From: Chitinophaga rhizophila
GTDB taxonomy: Bacteria; Bacteroidota; Bacteroidia; Chitinophagales; Chitinophagaceae
DNA length: 64,000 nt
Direction: 5' to 3'
Assembly: GCF_019492185.1 (NCBI RefSeq)
Contig: NZ_JAICCF010000004.1
Coordinates: 1,150,192 to 1,214,191 of the forward strand
Both the position numbers and the translations under genes were made by a program. Within the stretch, counting starts at the first letter, position 1. Every line of letters begins with the position of its first letter. This document shows, piece after piece, positions 16,402 through 25,500 of this stretch. The notes beneath the pieces are model-generated. The model did no database searches. It was not told where the DNA came from and saw nothing but the letters and a program-made list of their open reading frames with translations.

Positions 16402-17070
16402 ATGAAAAAGCAATTATTGAGATTTGGCCTCGTGGCTGGCCTGGGAGCATTCGCTTTTAGTCAGACAAATGCAGTAAATGCAATGGTAACCAAAGCAGAC
16501 ACTGCAAACTTTGCGCTTGACACTGCTAACTTTGCCTTAGATACGGCAAACATTGCACCAGACACCGCCAATTTTGCGATGGACACAGCTAACTTCAAAT
16601 TTGACACCGCCAACTTCCGCATGGATACGGCAAATTTCAAAATGGACACGGCGAACTTCAAAGCAGACAAGGCTAATTTCTCACCAGACACAGCCAACTT
16701 CAAGCTGGACACTGCTAACTTCATGCGTGTAGCAGATACCGCCAACTTCGTAAGTGACACGGCTGCCTTCGGCAAGGACACTGTCAGCTTTTCAAAAGAC
16801 ACTGCACTTCTGAGAGACACGGCCAGCTTTGCTTTTAAAGCAGACACCGCAACATTCAGAGCAGCAGACACAGTAGCGATTAAAGCAGACACTGCTACTA
16901 CCAAAGACACGCTCAGTTTTGCAGCAAAACTTGATTCAGCGACAGCCGCAGCCGATACTTCCGCTGCTAAACGCGACACCGCAGTAATCAAAAAAGATAC
17001 TGCCGCCAACGTACCGGCTGATACTTCCGCAGCGAAGAAATCCAAAGCCGTAAAAGTGAACAAAAAATAA
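16402..17070 (+). CDS. Exported DTANF heptapeptide-repeat protein
   Basis: The 222-residue protein begins with a clear secretion signal (MKKQLLRFGLVAGLGAFAFSQTNAVNA). From residue 33 to the end it is built from about 25 units starting with Asp-Thr. The first ten are strict heptads of the form DTANFxx; later ones stretch to 6-9 residues and drift (DTAAFGK, DTVSFSK, DTALLR, DTAVIKK). The tail KKSKAVKVNKK is basic. ANFxx resembles the pentapeptide-repeat consensus A(N/D)(L/F)xx with an extra DT, so a right-handed beta-solenoid is possible, but a disordered or LEA-like protein cannot be excluded. It has no lipobox and no T9SS tail. It is alone between its own promoter region and a very strong terminator. 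I know of no function. Confidence 0.85.
   Translation: MKKQLLRFGLVAGLGAFAFSQTNAVNAMVTKADTANFALDTANFALDTANIAPDTANFAMDTANFKFDTANFRMDTANFKMDTANFKADKANFSPDTANFKLDTANFMRVADTANFVSDTAAFGKDTVSFSKDTALLRDTASFAFKADTATFRAADTVAIKADTATTKDTLSFAAKLDSATAAADTSAAKRDTAVIKKDTAANVPADTSAAKKSKAVKVNKK
16498..16707 (+). repeat. Tandem 21-base repeats encoding DTANFxx heptads
   Basis: Ten consecutive 21-base units encode the first ten heptads. The DNA copies differ at many third positions (GACACTGCAAAC, GATACGGCAAAC, GACACCGCCAAT), so the repeat is kept at the protein level and is not a recent DNA expansion. The units are coding and uninterrupted by spacers, so this is not a CRISPR array. Confidence 0.85.
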
Positions 17071-17083
17071 TTACAGGTTGAAT

Positions 17084-17118
17084 AAAAAAGGCCTTCCGAA
17101 CATCGGAAGGCCTTTTTT
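17084..17118. terminator. Strong bidirectional intrinsic terminator
   Basis: A perfect 16-base stem (17084-17099 with 17103-17118), GC-rich at its core with A6 and T6 at its ends and a 3-base loop, lies between the converging repeat-protein and beta-barrel genes. Each strand reads out into a T run, so it can stop both transcripts. Confidence 0.92.
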
Positions 17119-17138
17119 ATGGCAACAACTTTTGAGCT

Positions 17139-17681
17139 TTAGAAATGATAACTGGCTTTCAAACCAAAGAAACCGCTGTTTCCTTCCTTGAACCAGATTT
17201 CATACTTACCTTCTACGTCGAGCCCCAGTAGACGAATACCAATCCCTGGCGCAAAGATACCTGCGGTACCCTTGTATGCTTCCGCATCCCCGCCTACAAA
17301 AGTGGCAGTACCACCTTCAGCTTTCACATACAGCAACGGGAAACCAAACTTGTATTTCAAACCTACTCTTACCGGCAAAGCCTTAATAGATTCAGCTTTT
17401 GTAGACAGCTGATTACCTTGCCCATCCGTGACAGTATACGTTCTGCCGGGAAAATACATAAAACCAGCTGAACCAGTCACTCCCAGCCCCATAATCAGCT
17501 TGATGTCAGCATTCAGACCACCGCCAAATCCGGAATTATGCGTGTCCTTAAAGTCGCCAACAGGGGCGCCTATTTCAGCATAAGGACCAATGCTGAAGCC
17601 TTTTAACTGTGCATTCGCCTTACTGGCAAACATACAGGTTGCAGCCATGAAAAGGCCAGCAGTAGACAAGGTCTTTAACAT
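17139..17681 (-). CDS. Small outer-membrane beta-barrel protein
   Basis: The 180 residues start with a signal peptide (MLKTLSTAGLFMAATCMFASKANA). They continue with alternating polar and hydrophobic strands rich in Gly and aromatic residues (FSIGPYAEIGAPVG, GFGGGLNADIKL, VTGSAGFMYFPGRTYT, VRVGLKYKFGFPLLYVKAEGG) and end in ASYHF, the aromatic C-terminal residue typical of outer-membrane barrels. It belongs to the general OmpW/porin-like small barrel group with about eight strands. Function is unknown. It shares a terminator with the converging repeat-protein gene and follows a small lipoprotein gene on the same strand 70 bases upstream. Confidence 0.82.
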   Translation of the reverse strand: MLKTLSTAGLFMAATCMFASKANAQLKGFSIGPYAEIGAPVGDFKDTHNSGFGGGLNADIKLIMGLGVTGSAGFMYFPGRTYTVTDGQGNQLSTKAESIKALPVRVGLKYKFGFPLLYVKAEGGTATFVGGDAEAYKGTAGIFAPGIGIRLLGLDVEGKYEIWFKEGNSGFFGLKASYHF

Positions 17682-17750
17682 AGAGGATATTTTAAAATTT
17701 CGACAAATGTAAGTAATTCAGCATAAATCAAACAAAGCACATCTCAAGCG

Positions 17751-18119
17751 TTATTGTGGCTTCACCTTGAACACAGTGTCCACACGCAGGCTATCCCGGG
17801 GAGTCGTATTAACTGTCGCTCCTGACTGTGACTTTGCTGGTGTTGTTGTACCTCCCGCCTGCGGAGAGGCCGCATTCGGTTCCCCGGTCGGATAGCCCAT
17901 CCCGGCCATCTCTTTGCGGGACTTCTTATCAAAAAGATACTGCGGATTCTTTTCCTTCCGTAATCCCTCTTCAAAACGATATTCTGCTCCCATCCTCGGA
18001 GCGGGATCGTAACCGCGATTGGTTCTGCAGGCCCCAAAAATGAAAATACCTGCCAGCATACAAGAGGAGATAGTCCTGCTGGCAGGTTGTTTAAATTTAT
18101 TCCAGGTAGAGTTTAACAT
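17751..18119 (-). CDS. Small lipoprotein of unknown function
   Basis: With the ATG at 18119 the product has 122 residues: a long n-region (MLNSTWNKFKQPASRTISS) followed by CMLAGIFIFGAC, a hydrophobic segment ending in a lipobox Cys. The mature part is short and Pro/Gly/Thr/Ala-rich (GGTTTPAKSQSGATVNTTPRD), ending DSLRVDTVFKVKPQ, and looks largely unstructured. RYEFEE/KKSRKEM-like charged segments precede the linker. I do not recognise a family. The gene lies upstream of the beta-barrel gene on the same strand and may be cotranscribed. The 11-base tandem repeat and palindrome lie about 90 bases upstream of it. Confidence 0.6.
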   Translation of the reverse strand: MLNSTWNKFKQPASRTISSCMLAGIFIFGACRTNRGYDPAPRMGAEYRFEEGLRKEKNPQYLFDKKSRKEMAGMGYPTGEPNAASPQAGGTTTPAKSQSGATVNTTPRDSLRVDTVFKVKPQ

Positions 18120-18206
18120 ATTTCCTGGGTTTACTGTCCGGTTAAATAACAATACATGTGTACAATTATTATACCGGGATACTCCCGGCCGCTTGCCGCC
18201 CGGCCT

Positions 18207-18276
18207 TCATTCATCTTACATTCATCCTACGTTCATCCTACGTTCATGAACGTAGGATGAACGTAAGATGATGAAG
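18207..18276. repeat. 11-base tandem repeats folded into a long palindrome
   Basis: Left of the centre TTCATGAA (18243-18250), four 11-base steps follow one another, each a variant of TTCATCCTACG. To the right the sequence runs back as their reverse complement (CGTAGGATGAA then CGTAAGATGATGAA). The outcome is a near-perfect hairpin with arms of about 26 bases. It lies between the small lipoprotein gene and the HMA chaperone gene, both on the minus strand. No T run follows on the minus strand, so it is not an ordinary terminator. Confidence 0.8.
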
Positions 18277-18382
18277 ATCAAAGCGACATTAATAGTCACT
18301 CATTGGAGATCTGACAACTGAACCAGGCATAACCGGTAGCAGTATTATCCCTTTTCAGGACTAAACCGTCTGCTAACTCCCC

Positions 18383-18589
18383 TCAAAATTGCTCGGCTTT
18401 GAAACCTGCTTGCTTCACAGCCTCGATGACCTTATCTGCTGTCACCGCTCCGTTTGAAATTGTCAATACCTTTTCTGGTACCGCTGTATCTACCTTCCAG
18501 CTGTGTTCACCTACTACTGCATTCAGAAACGGTGTTACTGTGGTAATACATCCGCCACACTTAATATTTGTCTTAAACTGTTGTTCCAT
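18383..18589 (-). CDS. HMA-domain copper chaperone
   Basis: The 68-residue protein is a single ferredoxin-like heavy-metal-associated domain. The metal site KCGGC lies near residue 12, at the usual loop 1 position, and GFKAEQF ends the last strand. It has no signal peptide, so it is a soluble Cu(I) carrier that would hand metal to the ATPase encoded 11 bases upstream. It is probably the last gene of the AraC/CopA/chaperone unit. The metal is inferred from the neighbouring ATPase motif. Confidence 0.9.
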   Translation of the reverse strand: MEQQFKTNIKCGGCITTVTPFLNAVVGEHSWKVDTAVPEKVLTISNGAVTADKVIEAVKQAGFKAEQF

Positions 18590-18600
18590 ATTTTATTCAA

Positions 18601-20847
18601 TTAAAGTTTTGACCATTTTAACCGTAAACTATTACCCACTACAGATACTGAACTTAACGCCATTGCCGCCCCGGCAATCATCGGGTTGAGTAGAAATCCG
18701 TTGATGGGGTATAAAATACCCGCAGCGAGTGGTATGCCGATCAGGTTGTAGATAAATGCCCAGAAAAGATTCTGGCGGATTGTGCGCACTGTCGCACGAG
18801 ATAACTGCAATGCTTTCGGTATCACATTCAGATCTGATGTAATCAGCGTAATCTTAGCCACATCCATGGCAATATCAGTTCCCTTACCCATGGCAATACT
18901 GACATCTGCCTGGGCTAATGCATGACTGTCATTGATACCATCACCTGCCATTGCCACTACCCGCCCCTCCTGCTGCAACGCTTTGACAAACGCCGCTTTC
19001 TCTGCTGGCAACACGCCCGCTTTAAAGTGGCTGATGCCTGTCTGACGGGCAACCGCAGCTGCTGTATGCTCATGATCGCCAGTCAGCATATACACTGTGA
19101 TACCTCGCGCCTGTAGTGTAGCCACTGCTGCGGCTGAGGTCTCTTTTATCTGATCCTCTACGGCATAAATAGCCAGCACATGCCCATTTCCAGCAAAGGC
19201 CACTACTGTTCTCGCAGCTGTCTGCCACTCATTGATTGTCTTTACCAGGGTCGCATCTGGCACAATACCATTGGCTTGTAGTAACGCCAGATTACCGGCC
19301 ATATATCTCACACTTTCATAATCTGCCTGAATACCCTTGCCTGTGATGCTTTCTATTGCCGAAAGCTGTATTGCGGGCAGCGCAATAACACCCTTATTCG
19401 TTAACTCTTTCACAATAGCTGCTGCAAGCGGATGCTCAGATTGCTGTTCCATTGTCAGCAGTATACTAGATAAGTTATTTTTTTCATCGTCACCTGTCAG
19501 CCAAACACTATCCGTCACTACCGGCTTACCTACAGTGATGGTACCTGTCTTATCGAGTACCAGCGCATTTACCTTATGCGCCAGTTCCAGACTTTCTGCA
19601 TCCCTGATCAGCATGTTGTGCGCTGCGCCCTTCCCTACACCTACCATAATTGCGGTAGGCGTAGCCAATCCTAATGCGCATGGACAGGCAATAACCAGAA
19701 CTGTTACTGCTGCCAGCAATCCATGTGTAAATGCATTCTCTCCACCTACCACCATCCAGATCACGAATGTGAGCAGGGCTATACCCATAACAACCGGTAC
19801 AAAGATACCGGCTACCTTATCTACCAGTTGTTGCACCGGCGCTCTGCTACCCTGCGCCTCTCTGACCATGCGGATGATCTGCGCCAGCACGGTTTCGCCA
19901 CCTACCTTCTCTGCGGTGAAATGGAAGCTACCCTGCTGATTAATCGTGCCTGCAAACACCGCAGTGCCTGACTCTTTCAATACTGGTACCGGTTCGCCGG
20001 TAATCATACTCTCGTCTACCCAGGAACTGCCGCTATTCACCATCCCGTCTACCGGTATGCGGGCTCCGGGTTTAACGAGTAATACATCACCTTTCTGAAC
20101 ATTCTGTAAAGGTATTTCTTTCACTCCCGTGCCACCTGCCTCTATGAGAAACGCCTTTGCCGGCTGCAATCCCACAAGTTTCTTCAAAGCAGTAGATGTA
20201 TTCGATTTTGCTTTTTCTTCCAGCAACCGGCCTAATGAAATAAATGCAATAATTACCGCTGCTGCTTCATAGTATACATGCGGATGCAAGCCCCTGGCAT
20301 GCCAGTAAGATGGCCATACGGTGTTAAATAGACTAAACAACCAGGCAATACCGGTACTAAGCGCAACAAGCGTATCCATATTAGCCTTACGATGAGTACT
20401 CTGTTTCCAGGCATTTATAAAGAATTGCCGGCCTAAATAAAAAATCACGGGTGTTGACAATAGCAGCATTACCCAATTAGCATAGGGCATGTTCATAAAA
20501 AACATTCCGATTATTACCACCGGAACCGACAATAATAAGGCGGCGATGGTGCGCTGCTTCAAAACTTTATAATGGCTTATCTGCGCCTGTTCCTGCACCT
20601 GCTCCCTATTGCCCTCCTCTATTACCAGATCATAACCGATGCTACGGATAACATCACGCAAACCTTCAGGCGTAATACTGCCTGCATCATAGGTAACATG
20701 GGCGGTCTGATCAGGATAGTTGACTGCCGCTTCGTGTACGCCTGCAGTAGATTGCAGCATAGATGTAACACTTGCCGCGCAGGAAGCACAGCTCATTTCG
20801 AGTACAGGAAAAATTTCTTTTATGATATGTCCGTTTGTCGTCGCCAT
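18601..20847 (-). CDS. copA: Copper-exporting P1B-type ATPase
   Basis: I use the ATG at 20847 (748 residues). One N-terminal HMA domain carries MSCASCAAS near residue 18. Eight membrane spans follow, with the intramembrane metal site CPCALGLATPTA near residue 390 that marks Cu(I) transport. The actuator motif SMITGEPVPV, the phosphorylation loop DKTGTITVGKP and the hinge MAGDGINDSHALAQADVSIAMG are intact, and the last helices carry the expected YNLIGIP and MALSSVSVVGNSLRL. All catalytic signatures are present, so it should be active, pumping copper out of the cytoplasm. It follows the AraC-type regulator and precedes the chaperone gene, so it forms a compact copper-resistance unit. Confidence 0.95.
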   Translation of the reverse strand: MATTNGHIIKEIFPVLEMSCASCAASVTSMLQSTAGVHEAAVNYPDQTAHVTYDAGSITPEGLRDVIRSIGYDLVIEEGNREQVQEQAQISHYKVLKQRTIAALLLSVPVVIIGMFFMNMPYANWVMLLLSTPVIFYLGRQFFINAWKQSTHRKANMDTLVALSTGIAWLFSLFNTVWPSYWHARGLHPHVYYEAAAVIIAFISLGRLLEEKAKSNTSTALKKLVGLQPAKAFLIEAGGTGVKEIPLQNVQKGDVLLVKPGARIPVDGMVNSGSSWVDESMITGEPVPVLKESGTAVFAGTINQQGSFHFTAEKVGGETVLAQIIRMVREAQGSRAPVQQLVDKVAGIFVPVVMGIALLTFVIWMVVGGENAFTHGLLAAVTVLVIACPCALGLATPTAIMVGVGKGAAHNMLIRDAESLELAHKVNALVLDKTGTITVGKPVVTDSVWLTGDDEKNNLSSILLTMEQQSEHPLAAAIVKELTNKGVIALPAIQLSAIESITGKGIQADYESVRYMAGNLALLQANGIVPDATLVKTINEWQTAARTVVAFAGNGHVLAIYAVEDQIKETSAAAVATLQARGITVYMLTGDHEHTAAAVARQTGISHFKAGVLPAEKAAFVKALQQEGRVVAMAGDGINDSHALAQADVSIAMGKGTDIAMDVAKITLITSDLNVIPKALQLSRATVRTIRQNLFWAFIYNLIGIPLAAGILYPINGFLLNPMIAGAAMALSSVSVVGNSLRLKWSKL

Positions 20848-20945
20848 ATTGCCCAAGCTTTTCGCAAAGCTACTGCGACGTGAGAGGTAGATTGTTATAG
20901 AATAAGGGGAATAATGTATAAAATTATGACTTTTACCTTCAGCAT

Positions 20946-20959
20946 GTCATTTGGATGAC
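20946..20959. promoter_or_regulatory. Short dyad before copA
   Basis: GTCAT and ATGAC flank a 4-base spacer just past the AraC stop codon, in the gap before copA. It could be a regulator site or a weak hairpin. Five-base arms occur by chance, so confidence is low. Confidence 0.25.
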
Positions 20960-20961
20960 AA

Positions 20962-21534
20962 CTATACTTTGTCCAATGGCTTTCTGTCATTGTGTTTCAG
21001 CTGCCTGTAACCGGAAGGAGTCATCCCGGTAATCTTCTTGAACTGCTGGGACAAGTGCTGTACACTGCTATATCCCATATTAAAGGCAATTTCACTGAGA
21101 TTCATCTCGTCATATTGCAGCAACTCCTTCACTCTTTCTATTCGCTGAAGGATCACATATTTTTCGATGGTCAATCCTTCCGTCGATGAAAACAATGTCG
21201 AAAGGTAATGATAGTCAACGTTCAAAGCTTCCTGTAGTACAACAGACAATTTGGTATTCAGGACGTCATTATCGCTGCCATGAATGAGCCTGATAATCGT
21301 TGTTTTAATCTTCTCAATCAATGTGGTTTTCTTATCATCAAGTAATTCAAAACCAAGTTCATGCAGCTGTTGACCAAGCACACTCAGTTGCTCAGGAGCA
21401 GGTGCCTGTTCCAATTCCACATCCCCCAGCTCGATCCGTGAGTAAGGTATCTTCAACTTTTCCAATTCCTGCTGCACCACCAGAATACAGCGGTTACAGA
21501 CCATATTTTTTATAAACAGATGCATGAATCCCAT
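20962..21534 (-). CDS. AraC-family regulator with N-terminal HMA-like metal-sensing domain
   Basis: From the ATG at 21534 the protein has 190 residues. Residues about 4-70 have the HMA fold pattern (HLFIKNMVCNRCILVVQQELEKL, then FELLDD at the end) with a CNRC pair where copper chaperones carry CxxC. Residues about 90-185 are an AraC DNA-binding domain with both helix-turn-helix motifs; LSEIAFNMGYSSVQHLSQQF and TGMTPSGYRQ are diagnostic. It lacks a cupin sensor. The architecture suggests a one-component copper sensor for the adjacent ATPase and chaperone genes. It is encoded 114 bases upstream of copA on the same strand; the gap holds a GTCAT-TTGG-ATGAC dyad that may be an operator. The DNA-binding call is strong; sensing is inferred. 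Confidence 0.88.
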   Translation of the reverse strand: MGFMHLFIKNMVCNRCILVVQQELEKLKIPYSRIELGDVELEQAPAPEQLSVLGQQLHELGFELLDDKKTTLIEKIKTTIIRLIHGSDNDVLNTKLSVVLQEALNVDYHYLSTLFSSTEGLTIEKYVILQRIERVKELLQYDEMNLSEIAFNMGYSSVQHLSQQFKKITGMTPSGYRQLKHNDRKPLDKV

Positions 21535-21663
21535 TTGAAGTGACAAAGTTAGCTGATAAAATGAAGACTACCTCAATCAGGTAAAAACGCGCAGACAACA
21601 GTTTCCCGTAATTAGACAAGCAGAAGCTTTAAAACAGGTATATATTTATTAATTTTAACGATC

Positions 21664-22515
21664 ATGAAAAATCATTCATACTTTTTGTTAGCGCTGGCAC
21701 TTGCCGGTTGCGTAGAGAACAAACAACAGGAGCAACAGGCTGACAATACCGTTCAGCAGGCAGAAAAACCAGCTGTAACCAAGCCTTCGAAAGCGCCTGC
21801 TACCCCGGCAGTTAAACACCCCCTCCCTGAGAAGATAGTACGTGAAAGGGCTTCGGGAACAGTAACGCTGCTGGATGCCGCTAACGGTAAGCCGGTTGCT
21901 GAGGTCAATGACAACGTAGAACTTGAAGCAGGTATTCCTGAAAAAGGATGGTCTGCCACGCTGGTGACTACGGAACTGACAGCTAACCAGGAAGAAGGTC
22001 AGATATTGAAGAAAGGTACTCCTATTATTGCGGATGGTAAAACTGTCGGCAAATTATTAAAGGACGTAGAAATTGAAATGACTTATAAAAATGATAAAGG
22101 CGTTCATACAGGCGTATTCCATGCGGCGGTTCAGCAAAGTAGTATTAAGCCTGCATCTGTTATTGAGAATGCATTAGCAGCTTATCTGAAGCAGCATCCT
22201 GAACGTACGAAGTCTGATATGCAGTCTTTTATCAAACAGTTCCAACTGGAAGCCCTGGACAATAGCGCGCCGTTCAAAGAATACTATAATTACGAGAGCG
22301 CTGCAGACGATCCCTCTCCCGGATTCCGTACTGTACTTGTATTCCATAAAGATAAGCTGATAGGTATAGTTGATTCCCGTAAAATACAGCTGGAAGGTGT
22401 AAAACATACGCAGCTGGATCGTGGGTACAATGGTTATTTCTTTCCTGATACGGAAGAAGGTTTAAAAAAGAAGTACATAACAAAGTTCAATCAATTTGTT
22501 AACTCCGCAGACTAA
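21664..22515 (+). CDS. Lipoprotein of unknown function
   Basis: The 283-residue product has a short signal peptide with lipobox (MKNHSYFLLALALAGC). A Gln/Lys/Pro/Thr-rich linker (residues about 18-60) leads to two folded parts: residues about 62-130 look like an SH3-type beta barrel (ASGTVTLLDAANGKPVAEV, IPIIADGKTVGKL-like strands), and the rest is mixed alpha/beta and ends in VNSAD. I do not recognise the second part. It is a single-gene unit ending at a good shared terminator. No partner is apparent nearby. Confidence 0.75.
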   Translation: MKNHSYFLLALALAGCVENKQQEQQADNTVQQAEKPAVTKPSKAPATPAVKHPLPEKIVRERASGTVTLLDAANGKPVAEVNDNVELEAGIPEKGWSATLVTTELTANQEEGQILKKGTPIIADGKTVGKLLKDVEIEMTYKNDKGVHTGVFHAAVQQSSIKPASVIENALAAYLKQHPERTKSDMQSFIKQFQLEALDNSAPFKEYYNYESAADDPSPGFRTVLVFHKDKLIGIVDSRKIQLEGVKHTQLDRGYNGYFFPDTEEGLKKKYITKFNQFVNSAD

Positions 22516-22525
22516 ACATCAAAAA

Positions 22526-22560
22526 GGATCAGGAATGAGCGTCGTGCCCCTTCCTGATCC
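22526..22560. terminator. Bidirectional terminator
   Basis: GGATCAGGAA (22526-22535) pairs perfectly with TTCCTGATCC (22551-22560) around a 15-base loop. It lies between the converging lipoprotein and hybrid-kinase genes; A5 precedes it, so the minus-strand transcript reads out into T5. Confidence 0.85.
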
Positions 22561-22571
22561 CTTATTGACAA

Positions 22572-25500
22572 TTATTTGTTGAGGTGTGCATAGTAAGTGA
22601 TCTGCTCTTCCATCATCCGCACCACCAGCCCTGCTTCTGCCTGCATTTCTGCTATCAGCTGACTGAATTGCGGTTCACGTCTAACCGTTAAGGTATCCAT
22701 CTGGTCTGCTATTCTGGCTAATTTTCCAAGGCCGATAATCTGAGAAGTACCCCTGATCTTATGGCCTATACGATTAATCCTCCTGATGTCTACCGTAGCA
22801 GCTGCCGCCTGGAGGTCTGTAACGGCCGTTTTTAGTTCATCAATGGTAAGTTTCAGCAATTGCTGCAGTACAGCGGTATCCTCACCCATCAGATAGTTTT
22901 CGAGGGTACTTATATTAAAATGTTCTTCTTTCACAGATTGTTCTGTCACTGTTGATGAAGTATCTTCTTTAATTACAACTGTCAGCCATTTACGGAAGAG
23001 CTCCAGTAACTTTTCCTGGATAAGCGGTTTGGCAATAAAGTCGTTCATGCCGGCATTGATACATTTTTCTCTTTCTCCTTTCAGGTTGCCAGCTGTCAAT
23101 GCTATGATGGGAATACGTTGGGCCCCTTTGATTTCACGGATGCTGGCAGTCGCTTCATACCCATTCATAAGGGGCATCTGTATATCCATCAGGATCAGGT
23201 CAGGAAGTTGCGCACGGCAGATGCGGATAGCCTCAATACCATCCTGTGCCTCATAAATTCGTGCATCATGGGCAATACGTTTCACCACAGTGGTCGCCAG
23301 CAGCATATTGATAGGGTTATCTTCCACAATAAGGATATTCAACCGTCCGCCAATCCACTGATCGGATTTCTGTACCACTTGCTGACGAAATTTCTTTTCA
23401 TTTTTCAGTAATAGTGAGAGACTATTATATAATTCATGAATCTTGATAGGCTTCACCATCCGATGCCCGATACGCAGCTGTTCGCACGCGGCAATGATCT
23501 TTTCATCGTCAGAGGAACTATGTAAGAGAATGATACCTTGTTCGTAGGGAAGCACACCAAAATGATTTCTAATCCTTCTTACCGTATCCAGTCCGTCCAT
23601 ATAAGGCATGTGATAGTCCATCAGTATTACATCATAACGATAATTCTGCGCCAGTAGCTCCAGTGCTTCAAATCCGCTGCGGGCCTCGGTACAGGAGATG
23701 CCTTTGTCTGACAACATATCCTTTAAGATACGGCGGTTATTATCATTATCATCCACTATCAACACCTCATTGATGTGCTGCAGACTATTCCAATCATCGG
23801 GAGCCGCATCCATCGTGGCCAGTATAATATCAAAATAGAAGGTGCTGCCAGCTCCGACCTGGCTATCAATATGCAGTTCGCTGCCCATCAGGTCCAGTAA
23901 CTTGTTAGAGATGGTAAGACCGAGTCCTGTACCTCCATATTTCTTAGTAGTAGAGGCATCTTCCTGACGGAATGCTTCAAATATCTTCACCCGTTTTTCC
24001 GGCTTGATACCAATGCCAGTGTCTCTGACTGCAAAACGTACGCTGGCCTTGTCTTCATCAAGCATTTGCAGTAATTCAACCTTTAGTTCTATTTCTCCGT
24101 TACCGGTAAATTTAACAGCGTTCCCCAGGAGATTAATAAGGACCTGCTTGAGTCTGACCTCATCAAACCAGGCAAAGCGTGGTAATTCTGAAGAGACATT
24201 AAGCAACATCTCCAAACCTTTGTGCTGCGCCTGAAAACTAACAATATCGCTTACCTGACTGCTGAACTCATACAGGTCATATTTATCAATGTCTAATTCC
24301 AGTTTACCTGATTCTATCTTAGAGAAGTCGAGAATATCATTGATGATACTTAGAAGTGCGTTAGCCGATTGATTAACGATAGAAAGGTACTGATGCTGCG
24401 TTTCGTTGAGAGATGTCTTCAGAACAAGTTCTGTAAAGCCGATCACACCATTAAGCGGTGTTCTGATTTCATGGCTCATATTGGCCAGAAACTCTGACTT
24501 TGCCATATTGGCTTGCTCTGCTAATAGTTTGGCAGCTGCCAGACTTGACTTCTGAGAGATCAGCTCCCGTTCTGCTTCTTTTGTCGGAGTAATATCCTGG
24601 AATGTGCCATACAATCGCCTGATACTGCCATTTTCAAACTCTGCATTCCCGATAGCCCGTACCCATAATTCTTTACCAGCCGCAGTAATAATCTGTAGTT
24701 CCAGGTCCCAGGAACGTCCGGATTCAACAATATCCCGAAGTGCGGCAGTGATCTTCTCCCTGCTAACACCTTCTTTATAAAAGGCAATAGCAGATGCCAG
24801 CGTTGGCTGGAATGAAGGAGGTACATCGTGAATCTCTTTGGTAACAGCCGACCAGAACAGCTCCTTTGTTACAAGATCCGCTTCCCATCCTCCGATGCGC
24901 GATAGCTGGCTGGTGCGTTCTAATATTTCACGTGTACGTTTAAGGTCTCTTTCCAATACCTGCCTCTCCGTTACATCAACAGCATTGCCGATGACATAAG
25001 ATTCTCCTTTTATATTACGGAATAGCACATTATTGTACAACACCGATCCCATTGTTCCATCCTTGTGGATGTTGGTCATTAGTCCGTGTGCCTTACCTTC
25101 AGTATGGATCCTTCGCAGATAGTGCCGTACCTCACTGTGATACTTGGCGGGAACGATATCAAACAAGGTCATACCCGTCATTTCCCGGCAGCTGTATCCC
25201 AGCATAGTAGCACTCGCATTATTGACGGTTAACAGCACACCATCGAGGTCATGCGTACACATCAGGCCGTGGGAATGTTCAAAGAAAGCGCGGAAATTAC
25301 GCTCGCTGTCCAGCAATTCCTCGTAATGATAGTGATCGGAGATATGAGTAATGATTTCTGATACCAGTAATGTAATGGCTTTTTCCTGGCGGGCATCCAG
25401 CTCGCGGAGACGGCTATCGGAGAGAGACAGCGTACCAATCAACTGACCCTGATTGTGACGCAGATCGTAGACGCGAAGGAACTTCGCTTCATCTGGAGTT

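Noticed and set aside
16498..16707. Possible CRISPR array because of regular 21-base repeats
   Set aside because: There are no spacers, the units vary at third codon positions and the whole stretch is in frame within a signal-peptide protein.
16461..17063. Long minus-strand open frame opposite the DTANF protein
   Set aside because: It is a by-product of the 21-base coding repeats: its text is a repeated AVSxxKL pattern with no start, signal or homology, and the plus frame has a signal peptide and terminator.
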